Below, piece after piece: positions 36,001 to 46,957 of a DNA stretch of 64,000 nt (position 1 is its first letter; every line of letters begins with the position of its first letter). The translations under genes were made by a program, and so were the position numbers. Where the stretch lies: assembly GCA_949987565.1 (NCBI GenBank), contig OX465116.1, forward strand, positions 14,600,909 through 14,664,908, written 5' to 3'. The notes below the pieces were generated by a model that did no database searches, was not told where the DNA came from, and saw only the letters and a list, made by a program, of their open reading frames with translations. The DNA is from Luidia sarsii (lineage: Eukaryota; Echinodermata; Asteroidea; Paxillosida; Luidiidae).

Positions 36001-39000
36001 TGTCGCTGTCCGTTCGTTCGTAGATTCTGGAATGCCGAATTTGCATTAAGACATGTCAGATGAAAGAGTGACAATGAGGTCTTGTGTGGTCTTGTAGATT
36101 GGCCAGTACTTGATGGAAAGAGTGACAATGAGGTCTTGTTTGGTCTTGTAGATTGGCCAGTACTTGATGGAAAGAGTGACAATGAGGTCTTGTGTGGTCT
36201 TGTAGATTGGCCAGTACTTGATGGAAAGAGTGACAATGAGGTCTTGTGTGGTCTTGTTGATTGGCCAGTACTTGATGGAAAGAGTGACTATGAGGTCTTG
36301 TGCGGTCTTGTAGATTGGCCAGTACTTGATGGAAAGAGTGACAATGAGGTCTTGTGTGGTCTTGTAGATTGGCCAGTACTTGATGGAAAGAGTAACAATG
36401 AGGTCTTGTTTGGTCTTGTAGATTGGCCAGTACTTGATGGAAAGAGTGACAATGAGGTCTTGTGTGGTCTTGTAGATTGGCCAGTACTTGATGTAAAGAG
36501 TGACAATGAGGTATTGTGTGGTCCTGTAGATTGGCCAGCACTTGATGGAAAGAGTGACAATGAGGTCTTGTGTGGTCTTGTAGATTGGCCAGTACTTGAT
36601 GGAAAGAGTGACAATGAGGTCTTGTGTGGTCTTGTAGATTGGCCAGTACTTGATGGAAAGAGTGACAATGAGGTCTTGTGTGGTCTTGTAGATTGGCCAG
36701 TACTTGATGGAAAGAGTGACAATGAGGTCTTGTGTGGTCTTGTAGATTGGCCAGTACTTGATGGAAAGAGTGACAATGAGGTCTTGTGTGGTCTTGTAGA
36801 TTGGCCAGTACTTGATGGAAAGAGTAACAATGAGGTCTTGTGTGGTCTTGTAGATTGGCCAGTACTTGATGGAAAGAGTGACAATGAGGTCTTGTGTGGT
36901 CTTGTAGATTGGCCAGTACTTGATGGAAAGAGTGACAATGAGGTCTTGTGTGGTCTTGTAGATTGGCCAGTACTTGATGACTCTGCCTCAGCAGCTGGAG
37001 CCCTTCACGTCCCAGGAGCACCCCAGCCTGGAGAAAGCCCTGGAGATGGGCAAGCTGCCCTTCCCCCCAGACGCAGGTGGGCAGGCAAATTGGTGTCGGG
37101 GTCCACGCCCGGAGCATCGTCTCATTTTTAGATAGTCTGTGGGCCTGATGTCCCGATCCTAGCAGGGCCCTTTCTCAAAGGCAGGACCAGCCTTTGAGAA
37201 AGGTTCTGCCTTTGAGAAAGGTCCTGCCTTTGAGAAAGGTCCTGCTTTTTGAGAGGTCCTGCCTTTGAGAGAGGTCCTGCCTTTGAGAGAGGACCTGCCT
37301 TTGAGAGAGGTCCTGCTTTTTGAGAAAGGTTAAAGGCAATAAAAGTGTCCTGTTTTCATAAAATAATAGATCCCTCCACCCTTTTGTTTGTAATCCCTTT
37401 GATCTTTAATCGCCCCTCCATTTGTGTGTACGTCTGCTTCCCACTCCCTTCCTTTTTGTGCTTCCTCTGACATGTGTGTCAGGACTTTCCTTCCCCTGAC
37501 TGTCTATGTTTGTCCTTGTCACTTTGCCTTTGAGAAAGGTTGTGCTAGGATCCAAACGTCAGGCCCTCTAACTTTCTTTTTTTACCAAAGTCTCAGACTC
37601 GGGAGCCCTAGTCTCGGTCTCGAAAGCTCTGGTCTTGGTCTCAATCTTGGACATGACACATGTCTCGACTACAACACAATATGTAATATGCAAAAATGTT
37701 GCCAACAGCTTGCTATCTAAAATGACCCCGAATATCAAAGATTAGGAGGGCCTGACATTTTTTTTAATCCTAGCAGGAGCTTTCTCAGAGGCAGAGAAAG
37801 GCCCTTTGAGAAAGGATTGAAAACTCAGGCCCTCCTCTATTTTTAATATGAACATTTTGGGTGTTTTAGTTTTTAGGAGAGAATTGAAATGTGCCCTTTC
37901 CTCTGGTTACCATCTGCAGGGTCGGCCACGCCTGATCACCTGGCTGACTACTGGCTGGGGGCCATTGCCAGGGGAACCATGCACACCTACGTGGAAGCCA
38001 TCCTGAAGATCAGCGAGCTGACCCAGAATGCCACTCGCCAGCTCGCCAAGGACATTGGTGAGGGGGCAGACGTAGCCGTAGCCGACTCGCGACTCAGATT
38101 CACACCCGGGGTGTGATAATAACAGAGGACTCGGACTCAGACCCACAGACTGGGACTCAGCCTTGACTTGCGTGACTTGTGCGCGGATGAAAAACTTGGT
38201 GAACCCACCATGCAAACCTGCCAATCTCATAGGGAGTTACTGGCTCTTCTCAGAGCCACACTCACTCACATGAAGAGATTCTGACATTGTGAACCCACCA
38301 TGCAAACCTTCCAATCTCATCTGGAGTTACTGGCTCTTTTCAGAGCCACACTCACTCACATAAAGAGATTCTGCACATGGTGTCACTGCAAACCTCTTAC
38401 AGTGCCAACCCGCCATGCAAACCTTCCAATCTCATCTGGATTTACTGGCTCTTCTCAGAGCCACACTCACTCACATCAAGAGATTCTGCACATAGTGTCA
38501 CTGCAAACCTCTCACATTGTGAACCCACCATGCAAACCTTCCAATCTCATCTGGAGTTACTGGCTCTTCTCAGAGCCACACTCACTCACATCAAGAGATT
38601 CTGCACATAGTGTCACTGCAAACCTCTCACATTGTGAACCCACCATGCAAACCTTCCAATCTCATCTGGAGTTACTGGCTCTTCTCAGAGCCACACTCAC
38701 TCACATAAAGAGATTCTGCACATGGTGTCACTGCAAACCTCTTACATTGTGAACCCACCATACAAACCTTCATATCTCATCTGGAGTTAGTGGCTCATCT
38801 CAGAGCCACATTCCCTCCTGCTAAGAGATTCTGTGGACAAACTGTCGTCATTGTCGGCGAAAGCCTCAGTCAAAGCAGCCCAGTAATGCCACCTGGTTCT
38901 GGATTCTCTCGCAGACTACCTGTGCAACGTGCTGGACGAGCTAGGAATTCACGCCTCCGAGTCGTTGAGGAACATTGAGACATTGCTCAAGCTGCCGCTA

Positions 39001-39792
39001 TCACAGTAAGTACTGCTGCCAGCCCTTTCATATCTCCACAGTGCTGTGGTATTGGCACCTAAAGCCAATACTAAACGGTACTCTTATAGTTTCTTCCCCA
39101 CGCACTGCCTCACTATAGAATTCTCTACATGCAACCTGTTTCCCCAATTTCTTATAACTTGTCTGAATTCAAACGAAACATAAACGTTCATCTCTCTTCC
39201 TCCTGATCGATTATGCTCCTGGTTCTTTTCCTTTTTTTTTTTGTAGCCCTCACCTTGAGTGGCCTTTTGGGGCCTTGTGTTTGGCGAAATTCATGAAAAA
39301 AATAAATAAAATCAATTACCACAAACTATTTGGGAATCACATTTTTTATGATTTATTCGACAGAACTTGCAGAAATGCCGCTGTAACAATTACTGAATGA
39401 TGTTTCATTCAGTATTGTTTTTGGCGAAATTCATAAAAAAAAAATAATAATAATTACAACAAACTCTTTCTGAATCACATTTTTTATGATTTATTCGACA
39501 GAACTTGCAGAAATGCCGCTGTAACAATTACTGAATGATGTTTCATTCAGTATTGTGTTTGGCGAAATTCATTAAAAAAAAAAATTAAATTACTGATACA
39601 ACAAACTTTTTCTGAATCACATTTTTTATGATTCATTCAACAGAACTTGCAGAAATGCCGCTGTAACAAACACTGAATAATGTTTCATTTGTCTTTCTCT
39701 CTAATCTCTCCAGATATGGAGAAACTCGAGGAACCATACCAGACCGTTTTGTGCACATCATCGGAGCCATACGAAGTGCACACGAATCATAG
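21071..39792 (+). CDS. COG7: Conserved oligomeric Golgi complex subunit 7
   Basis: Exons: 21071-21169, 22560-22604, 23133-23273, 23861-23950, 24298-24366, 25103-25138, 25850-25970, 27113-27195, 27561-27671, 28545-28697, 28981-29032, 29633-29760, 30034-30108, 30300-30365, 31987-32137, 32324-32444, 32916-33016, 33699-33826, 35143-35220, 36962-37076, 37920-38057, 38915-39005, 39714-39792. All junctions are GT-AG and in phase; 2271 nt encode 756 residues and TAG, close to human COG7 (770). Matches run end to end: [102 protein letters not shown]7 is a lobe B subunit of the COG tether that works in retrograde intra-Golgi vesicle traffic at the cytosolic Golgi face. Introns are loaded with foldback elements, SINEs and satellites. 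Confidence 0.95.
21299..22310. repeat. 104-bp satellite in COG7 intron 1
   Basis: About ten copies of a unit containing CTTACCGGCTCTTTTCAAAG, CCATACTCCTTCTCTTAAGA and GTGGTGTCACCGCAAACCTC. GGCTCTTTTCAAAGCC and CTCTTAAGAG are internal palindromes. The most central units are nearly identical. Confidence 0.9.
22639..23010. mobile_element. Foldback family A, composite copy
   Basis: A left arm (TGTGCAAGCTGCTCACTGAC) and a right arm with CCTGCCAGGATCCAAACGTC, followed by a second right-arm end at 22949-23010. It lies in the COG7 intron just before exon 3. Confidence 0.65.
23625..23800. mobile_element. Half of a family D foldback element
   Basis: This is the right arm only: TTTACAACAAAGTTCACACA, AAAGTGGGGGTTATTCCTCA, then TGCTGTGCCGGGTCA. 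It is shared with 49327-49792 and 61473-61961. Confidence 0.65.
24836..24935 (+). mobile_element. tRNA-derived SINE (family 1)
   Basis: GGGCTGGATAGCTCAGGTGG and the downstream arm AAAAGTTCAGAACCTGG (decayed B box) in a COG7 intron. Confidence 0.65.
26053..26522. mobile_element. Foldback/MITE element, family E (copy 1)
   Basis: The ends read CACTATGAAGATCTAAACGG and, inverted, a GGTTTAAATGTTCGTAGTG arm. The interior contains GGGGGCTGGTGGTCCCTACT. The second copy at 60552-61021 matches along the whole length. Confidence 0.75.
29385..29580 (+). mobile_element. tRNA-derived SINE (family 1)
   Basis: The body is followed by GCCTGGATAGCTCAGATGG and a B-box-like CAGGTTCAAGTCCC ending near GTCAAAG. 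It lies between COG7 exons 11 and 12. Confidence 0.7.
29831..29970. mobile_element. Short foldback element, family F (copy 1)
   Basis: 140 bp with arms GCACCGGCGGCCATCTTTGG and its imperfect complement. The central spacer is shared with 62412-62553. Confidence 0.7.
30595..31020 (-). repeat. 75-bp SINE-derived tandem array, five copies
   Basis: On the - strand a family 1 SINE head (GGCTGGATAGCTCAGATGG) plus CAAAGACTAGTTGACTATTA is repeated at exact 75-bp steps (CAACTAGTCT at 30701, 30776, 30851, 30926, 31001). Each unit keeps the A box, but only the promoter-distal copy keeps the B box (30610-30640). Confidence 0.88.
31402..31933. mobile_element. Foldback/MITE element, family B (copy 3)
   Basis: The ends are GCCGCGTCCGCACTGGAC and the inverted GTCCAGTGCGGACACGGC, with TA at both borders. 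It ends about 50 bp before COG7 exon 15. Confidence 0.78.
32520..32645. mobile_element. Foldback family A, compact copy
   Basis: The two arms meet at CCTAGCAGGATCGAAACGTC with almost no spacer, followed by the full right end (TTTTAGTCAGTAAGCAGTTT). Confidence 0.8.
33470..33652. mobile_element. Foldback family A
   Basis: Symmetric arms GTGGGCCTGACGTTTCGATC and CTGCTAGGATCGAAACGTC around a short AAAGGAAGAGGAAAGACTC spacer. It lies immediately before COG7 exon 18. Confidence 0.8.
34680..34890. mobile_element. Foldback element related to the 104/115-bp satellites
   Basis: Arms include AAGGTTTGCATGGTGAGAAT and AAATAGGTTTGCGGTGACAC, inverted on the right as GGTGTCACCGCAAACCTATT. The centre has CCGGTTCCTTTCAGAACCAC. 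Diverged relatives lie near 3240-3440 and 6425-6535. It shares sequence blocks with the satellites and looks like their parent. Confidence 0.6.
35344..35507. mobile_element. Foldback family A, best full copy
   Basis: The left arm starts GATATACAAAAATGTTGCAA and runs through TAGTGGGCCTGACGTTTCGA; the right arm is its complement through CTGCTAGGATCGAAACGTC. Other copies or halves: 1112-1155, 7418-7515, 14549-14735, 15703-15811, 25711-25770, 26651-26785, 29059-29195, 35676-35826, 37510-37575, 37682-37880, 41637-41815, 44510-44610, 54415-54745, 55716-55750, 62210-62275, 62335-62390. The family has at least 20 hits in 64 kb, in introns and intergenic DNA alike, with no coding capacity. Confidence 0.85.
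36064..36979 (+). repeat. 54-bp minisatellite containing the COG7 exon 20 acceptor (17 copies)
   Basis: ATTGGCCAGTACTTGATG recurs at exact 54-bp steps from 36098 to 36962. The last occurrence is the first 18 nt of COG7 exon 20 (IGQYLM). Each unit also has TGAC about 26 nt before the AG, a GT/T-rich tract and CTTGTAG, so it is a complete 3' splice site. Units are nearly identical, with one or two substitutions at most. Confidence 0.97.
37135..37335 (+). repeat. Foldback family A copy with 18-bp internal tandem
   Basis: After the left arm (GTGGGCCTGATGTCCCGATC) the segment CCTTTGAGAAAGGTCCTG is repeated about eight times with small changes. It lies just after COG7 exon 20. Confidence 0.8.
38205..38850. 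repeat. 115-bp satellite in COG7 intron 21
   Basis: Five full units and edges (TGCAAACCTT at 38301, 38416, 38531, 38646 and a variant at 38761). Each contains TGGCTCTTCTCAGAGCCACA and TGGTGTCACTGCAAACCTC. It ends about 65 bp before exon 22. Confidence 0.88.
39060..39700 (+). repeat. LINE tail followed by ~134-bp tandem repeat
   Basis: 39060-39300 resembles the 3' end of the LINE at 1844-2330 (GAGTGGCC, then TTTGGCGAAATTCAT and an A-rich tail). The tail together with TTTATGATTTATTCGACAGA and GCAGAAATGCCGCTGTAACA is repeated three times (TTGGCGAAAT at 39291, 39421, 39559). It lies in the last COG7 intron. Confidence 0.72.
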
Positions 39793-39999
39793 CCAGAGTT
39801 TGTTTACACCGTGACAGTCAACATCTAGGGCGCACTTCGCTTGATTCACAAGAGTGCGCCCTCAAGAGTTTGCAACGCGTTGGGCCAATCAGAATTTGCA
39901 AAATCTGTCGACCCGTCTGGGAAAAGAGGTCGGCAGATTCCGCGCTTTGTGATTGTGTACAGGGCATGACAAAGGGGAGACCTTTGGCTTTGGTTTTTG

Positions 40000-40005
40000 A
40001 TTAAA
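40000..40005 (+). terminator. Possible polyadenylation signal for COG7
   Basis: ATTAAA 208 bp after the COG7 stop; an AATAAA occurs at 40596-40601. Either could serve; sequence alone does not decide. Confidence 0.3.
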
Positions 40006-42510
40006 TATTGCACCGCATTTTGAAAGAAAAAAAAAGTATCCAAAGCTTCAACTTCAACAAAGAACTCCAACCTGAGTTTTCAGCTTTTGGATAAACAGAG
40101 ATGAAGCCGGAGCCGAAGCCTAAGCCGGGTTTTGGAAAAGGGACATCGCTTACGGCTGGAACTTCTTGGAGTCAGTTTGTAGTTATTTTGTTTGGATTGA
40201 CTGTCTGATGTCTGTCTGTCAAGCCACGTTCCCTGCCGAACTGTGCTTGTTCTTGTAGATATGTCCTAAGATGTCTGAAACTGACAAGGGTTGTACATTA
40301 ATAGAACTTCATTCTCTCACGGGGGACTATCCCAAGGTTTTGTATAGGGGCACCTATTAAAAGTTTCCTTACTTTCAGTATTCCAAATCTATCATTGCTA
40401 TAGTCCATTCTGTAGTCTTAATCAAAGAATACGGTATTTTCTTATGTAATTATGTACATTTGTTCCCACTGAAAGGAGATAATTTCATGGTTTCATGAAA
40501 AAGATTATTACTATCTTGCAATTTTTCATTGGGCGAAGTTTCATTTTGAAAAATTTGAGAAAGGGCCAAAGTCCTTGTAATTTTTAAAATTTAAAAATAA
40601 AATGCCTGGTCAGTTTTCCTTGACTTCTATCTCGACAATTTCGACTCCAAGACTCCTGGTCGAATGATAAGACTCATACAGATTGTCTTCATTTGGAAAT
40701 ACGAGGGGGAACTGTTATTATAAGTGTACGAAAAAATGACCTCTTTTTATGTCAAATTTGAAAATTATTAAACTCAGAAAGACATACTGCTTATATTTAG
40801 CACGAAAATAGCCATTAAACGTCTTGAGATAAAACTTATTGAAAATATTGGCTGAGGGTGCTTCTTTCCCTATATTCAGCTGAAATTTGGTCAATTTTCC
40901 CAAAGAATAAGGACCAACAATGAGTAATTTGATGCGTTACTCCCCAACTTGATTTGACAAGTATATTTTGTTCCTATTAGTCCACGATTTAATCAAACAA
41001 TTCCTCAACAAATCTTAATTCTGTATCCTTTGCTCAATTTGAAATCATTTTGAGAATAGAAATTAAATTTCTTTTTAACCCCAACAAAATCCAAAATTAT
41101 AATCAAACATCCATGATTGGAACAAAGTGTCCTATTATGAGGAAACCAAAAACAGGCATTCTACCATCGAGAAAAACAAATTGCCATGGTAATTATTTTA
41201 TAAGCTTTTCCGCTGCTTCTGGCGAAGCGGAAAAGCTATTGTTTTGTTATTATTTTTCTTTTTTGTGTCTTCTTGTCGCCAAAACCCCTGTAGACTTAGC
41301 TCAGGGGTTTTATGAATTAAATGAGGTCATGACCTTTCCAGATTCTAACATTCAAATGAGCATATTTGGCTTTGTTCGGTCCAAAGATACGCAAGGACAA
41401 GAGTGAAATGATTCTACAAGAGCACCGTCCGCCTCTATTTTAGTTTTCTTTTGTTTTTCAAAAAACTCAAATCCGAGTGGAGGGCGACGATATTTCATGC
41501 CCCCCCCCCCCGTAGCTACGCCGCTGGTTGTAAAAGTGGATGCAGTTTTCTCAATATTCAAGTCAAACAATCTACATGTATAAAGGAACAACTGACAGGG
41601 AATTTTATTTGCAAAAATAAACATGTTTTATAGATGACCTGCAAAAGTTGGAGGGCATGACGTTTCGACCCTAGCAGGACCTTTCTCGATATTGCAAACT
41701 GCTCACTGACTAAAATGACCTGCAGTACATCTCGAAAGTTAGAGGGCCTGACGTTTCAACCTTAGCAGGACCTTCCTCAAAGGCAGGACATTTAGGTCCT
41801 GCTAGGATGTTCTATAGATATCAGAAATGAAATTGAGAACTACTAGTAGTACACTGTACTGAGTCATTACCGAGTTAGTTCCCTTAGTGGGTAATCTTGT
41901 TCAATTGTGTTTCGTGATGTTGTAAAGAGGCCTAAATTTTTCCTAAAAGTCTGCAGCGAACCATGACATCATCGCTGCTCTGGTTATCTCATTGTTACCT
42001 CCACGGGGGGTTATATACGTGGGAACATCGATGGTAAAGGTCACGATGATTAATGTCTCGTTATCACAAATTGGGGAGGTATCGGGAATTTCCCCTGCTG
42101 AACGACAACCTCCCCCCTCCCCCACAAAATGACCTTGGAGTACGGCTCCAAAGATTTATTGCACAAAGATTTATTTGTGCAGTAGTTATCGACAGACTTG
42201 CAGGACCCTGTTTATAAGCTGCTGTCGGTATAATCCATTTCTACATTGTCATTATAAATTATACATACAATATAACTGTGTCGGTGATCGACTGTGGCTT
42301 GTTGCGGGATGAAAAACCAGAGGGCCAAACTCGCTGAGCTGAGAAAGTGCACTGGAAAACCCTGCAACTAATTATTTTCCACATTATGAGTACGGTTGTA
42401 CAGTGTAAGTGTTCATATGAACATTTATCTTGTTGGGGTAAACTGTTGGCTGAATCTTGCCATCAACAAATTGATTGTTGTCGTCTGTTGGCAGCGGAGT
42501 ACTATTCTTG

Positions 42511-42876
42511 AAGCCCCAATACAACATTGGGAAGATCGGAAAACATCGATGTCCACAGATTTCCTTCTAATTTATTTGTAGATGGTCATGATACATGTAG
42601 AACCCTCATGTTGAAATCTTACGGTTTGGAATGCTGTACTTTTCGAGAAATCTTCACCCGAACATCGACAAATAGGATTATTACTTGAGAGTAATAAACT
42701 ATTTCCTACACCACAGAATGGTGCGTAAACCGTGACAGTTTTTTTGCATTTTTCTAGTTTCTCAGATCACCATATTTGAGCTAAAACCCTCGCAGGATTG
42801 CTTTTTTGGATTGTTTTATGGTTTAACACAAAAACGGTGGCAATCTTTTTACCTTCACCAATGTTGTAGTGGGCCT
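42511..42876. mobile_element. Foldback/MITE element, family C (copy 2)
   Basis: Ends AAGCCCCAATACAACATTGG and, inverted, CACCAATGTTGTAGTGGGC. A partial relative lies at 45671-45860. Confidence 0.68.
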
Positions 42877-43087
42877 AAGAACTAATTTTCGTACTATAAT
42901 TCACTACCCCGTTTAAACGTCCGAAAATACACGTGTCACCGCTAAAGAATATTATTGAAACGACGGCTTTGCTGGAGTTACCTTGAAGCCAGGGTGTCTG
43001 TAATAATTTATTTTCCTGTCGTCAACAGATAACTCAAAAAGAATAACAATTAATGGGTCTGTCCTCTGAACTTGAAATCGAATCCGC

Positions 43088-43236
43088 CACACGACCTCGA
43101 CCAGCTCGGCGGTTAAGACTTCTGCGGGTTCGAATCCCGCCCGAGCTGCCTGATTTCGGTGAGGTTTTTTTTTCACCAGGCATCGGGCAATGCCCTGAGC
43201 ACGCGGTCAAGCAGGGCAAACCCTCATTGAAAATAT
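43088..43236 (+). mobile_element. tRNA-derived SINE (family 2), near full length
   Basis: The head has a CCAGCTCGGCGGTTAAGACT A-box region and a GGGTTCGAATCCCGCC B box. The tail has a short hairpin and GAGCAGGGCAAACCCTCATT-like sequence (here AAGCAGGGCAAACCCTCATT). The same tail is seen at 34968-35048 and 54786-54806. Confidence 0.7.
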
Positions 43237-46022
43237 AGCCTTGGAATTGTGTACTTGACGCAGAGGTTATAACTACAGCAGCTAAGCGCTGCAGATGTAT
43301 AAACAGCTATTTCAGAAATTGCCAAGAATCTAGTTTTGAATGCGGCGTGTTCGCTGCTTGAAGCGTGAACTCCAAAAGAATGATAATATGCGGGTACGCA
43401 GGAGGTATGAAATAGTAGCCTTGGATATTAATTGCGTCACGGGGAGATCTTTCACTTGGTTTGCACTTTTCAAGGGGTATAGCGCCCATCATATGCGCAG
43501 TGTGGCCGTGAATGGGATCTAAGGGGAACAAAAGCGGCTCACCGCTATTCAGAGTGTAAGAATAGTCGCACTGCGCCGGCGGCGAATAGCATTGTGCCTT
43601 TTTTATCAAACGGGCCACAGCCGAGCCTAGTATACTAGGTGAGTTGACTTGTGTGTGGCGTGCTTGCCTATCGGATTGACAAGCCATGGGTGTGTGTGTT
43701 CACCTACTTAACAACAAGCTCTCAACCCGGAACCTATCATAACTCCCGTGTGCATCGCAGCTACCTGACAACCAGACGCTTTCTGATCGCGCTAGTTTGT
43801 TCTGCTCTTCACTCGCCAACTTTCTGGAGGATACTAATTCACATCGGGGGATACATTTGGACTCACGGAATCAGCCTCTTTGCGAGAGTTCATCAGCTGG
43901 GAAAGATCGGATACACCTTCTTACACGCAGTGGTAAATCTTCGAGTTCGAACACATTGTAGGGCTACATTACTAATAAATATATCGATGCAGTTATCACG
44001 GTATATGACACTAGGCATGTCGACATCCTGAAATTCATATCTTGATAAATCGCTGTGGGGGTTAGATAATGTGCAACGCTTTTGAACCCGCTGTACAATG
44101 ACATTAGGAAATTGTACACAATGAATGTATACGGGTGTTATACCTTGGAGAAATGTATTATTTTTCAAATCGTTAAATTTAGGCAAGGCGTTAAGCGTTG
44201 TAGTTGTACAACCTGTGTGATTACACGACCTGTCCGTTAGTCCGTCTGTCTGTTCAGCTGTTTGTATCGCACCTTGATTGTGGAATGCTCTCCCCCACTA
44301 CCATGGCGTCATAATTAAGCCTGCAGTAGTCCCTTCAACAGAACACATCGTGTCCATTTGAAGTGTCCAGACCATTTGTCATAGCAACAGATGTAACTGT
44401 GTATTTTAAGCCTAGTTGTCCCTTCAAAAGAACACATAGTGACCGGAGTTTAAAGTGTGTAGACTATTGCCATAGCAACTGTCTATTAGTGAGAGTATTA
44501 ACCATACAAAAATGGTGAAAATTGCTTATTGACTAAAATGACCGAATTGCAAATCATCAGACATTCTGCTTTTGAGAAAGGTCCTGCTAGGATCGAAACG
44601 TCAGGCATTCTTCCTTATTGCGAACGGTTTAGTTATTTTTCCGAAACAACATACACAAAGCAGCGATAGACACACATATCTAAACTACTTCGCTCCGGGC
44701 TCTATACGAATCCGGGCACCTCTTAGTTGTCAAATTTGTCCATTTTGCAAGATTTTAGTTCGAGGCCCTCACCGTAAAAGTCTGGTCACAATAAACCTAA
44801 ACCCAAATCAGGCCACCTATGCAATTGTAATGCAGACAATATCCATGGTCTGACACAACCCCTTGTCGGAAATAAAAAACATGATTTTGTGGCGTGTCGG
44901 TGTGGCGCCTAAGTGCTTGTTCTGTACACAGCCGCGTATTCACCGTCATCTGGCTGACACATGTGCGTAACAAAACCATGTATTTGGGGCAAACTGTAAG
45001 TCCAATTTTTTCCGGCAAGTGGTTGTGCCAGACCATGTATATTGTCTACATTACAACCGCTGGTCTAATTCGGGATTTTAGGATTTCTTTTCCACCCTTT
45101 GACGGTGAGGGTATTGATCTATTTTCCCCCTCTCTCGGTTTTCGATACAAACAGTTTCTGGTTGTTTTTGCATTCCGGTGTGTTTCAACTTATTGTAGGC
45201 AACGTTCCTGGCGGTTAAATTTAGGTTCCAACGCGTAAACACTTTTCAACCTCGCTTCTCCCAGAAAGGGATGAAGCTTCGCCTATTTAAAAATCTAGTC
45301 GTGAGGTCACAGTTCTGCGAACATTTCTTTCAGCGGTGTCGACTAACGATACGGCCAAGAAATCTCTCTTTATCTTTTGGCGGTCGGGGATGGATGCACC
45401 AGGGACACTGCGCGCTTTATATCCCACTGTCGGTGTGTTCATTGGTCGAAGATCCCTTTCTTTTTATCTAAACGGGGTTTAGCAGTGTAAGACCAGTCGA
45501 GGGCGGATTGGTGGATAATCTCTTAGAGGGATTTGTGTCCCGGCTATAAGACTTTGATAACTATCTTTCCCGCTTTCAAATGGACATCCTGCTTTTGGCT
45601 GTGACGTCATCAGTGTATCTGTACCGCTGATAACGATGCTTGAGCGATCAAGTTAAGTACACGACACTTTAAGGCCCCATACAACACTGGGAAGATCAGA
45701 AAACATCGATGTCCACATATTTCCTTCTAATTTACACAGTTTGTAGATGGTCATGATAGAATCCTCATGTTGAAATCTGACGTTCTGCTGTACCTTTCGA
45801 GAAATCCTCACTCAAACATCGGCAAATAGTTTTTTTTACTCGCGAGTAATAAACTACTGTGCCAATTCCGTGGTTCGAAATTCAGAAGCAGTACTTTATT
45901 CGACTTCAGTACCGAGTAAGATTAATGTTCCATTACGGGGTGATTGGATATTGGCAAAGTGCAATCTTTGCAGCTGAGGAAGTTTTACACATTGGACACA
46001 GGCCTACATCACTGACGCGCAA

Positions 46023-46279
46023 ATATGTGACCCGGCACAGCATAATGAGGAATAACCCCACTTTGGAGATTTTGAGCTTTTCTAATGATGTGAAAGAGTA
46101 TACCAATAGCTTTCAAACGATATCAAAATATAATATCCTCTAATACTTAAAATTTCCAAAAATACCCCCCCAAAAATTGATTTGTGATCGAATTGTGAAG
46201 ATACTTTAACTTCAGGCGTTGTTTACTCAAAAAATGTTTTGGTGGGATATTCCACATATCGTTGTGCCGGGTCACATAT
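46023..46279. mobile_element. Foldback element, family D (copy 1)
   Basis: Ends TATGTGACCCGGCACAGC and the inverted GTGCCGGGTCACATA. Arms also share TTTTGGTGGGATATTCC with copies at 49327-49792 and 61473-61961. Confidence 0.75.
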
Positions 46280-46769
46280 GCACACTCAACTATTATCCGC
46301 AACACATGAGATTGGCGTGTACACTGTATACTCACTTGAACTTCCCAGACGACAATTGTTGGCCCATTTTGCTACTGGATTTTTTTTTTGTCAAGCAGCG
46401 TCCGCTATCTTTCGAGTGGTGTATACGTGGCACCCTTGTATTCCTTTATCCATGTGTGTTTATCATTTGTCACCAGCTACCTGGTTACAAAGTGCAAAAC
46501 GCACAAAAGCGTCGATAATGTTGTATATTTCTGACATAGTCTGCCATTGACATTCATACAGTTCCTGTACATTATACAGTTGTTTAGCTCTGCGCTGTGA
46601 ACGACTACAACCCGATCTTATTACAAAGCCAGCTGGGCTCTGATTTCATGTGGGGAAATTTAACTTGGGTTATATATAGTTTGACTTTGGGGGAAGAGGT
46701 TTTTTCGTGCCGCGCACTGTGGCAACGCCTCTTCGAGTGTAAACTATTTTGGAACACCGATATATAGAT

Positions 46770-46908
46770 AGAGAAGGGTGTGGAGAGAGACAGATGTAGA
46801 AAAAGAAAGCGAAACAGAGAGCGAGGGAAAGAAATAGAGAGAAAGAGGTGAAGAGAGAGATAGGGGAGAGAAGGGGAGAGAGAGGGGAGAGAGAGAAAGA
46901 GAAGGGGG

Positions 46909-46957
<49 letters not shown>

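Noticed and set aside
36082..37131. Open frame of ~349 codons with an 18-residue repeat ([15 protein letters not shown] type)
   Set aside because: A by-product of a 54-bp repeat divisible by three; it is not in the COG7 frame, and the opposite strand is open too.
43651..44031. 126-codon + strand frame
   Set aside because: Cysteine/tyrosine-rich and without domain features or splice partners; not supportable as a gene.
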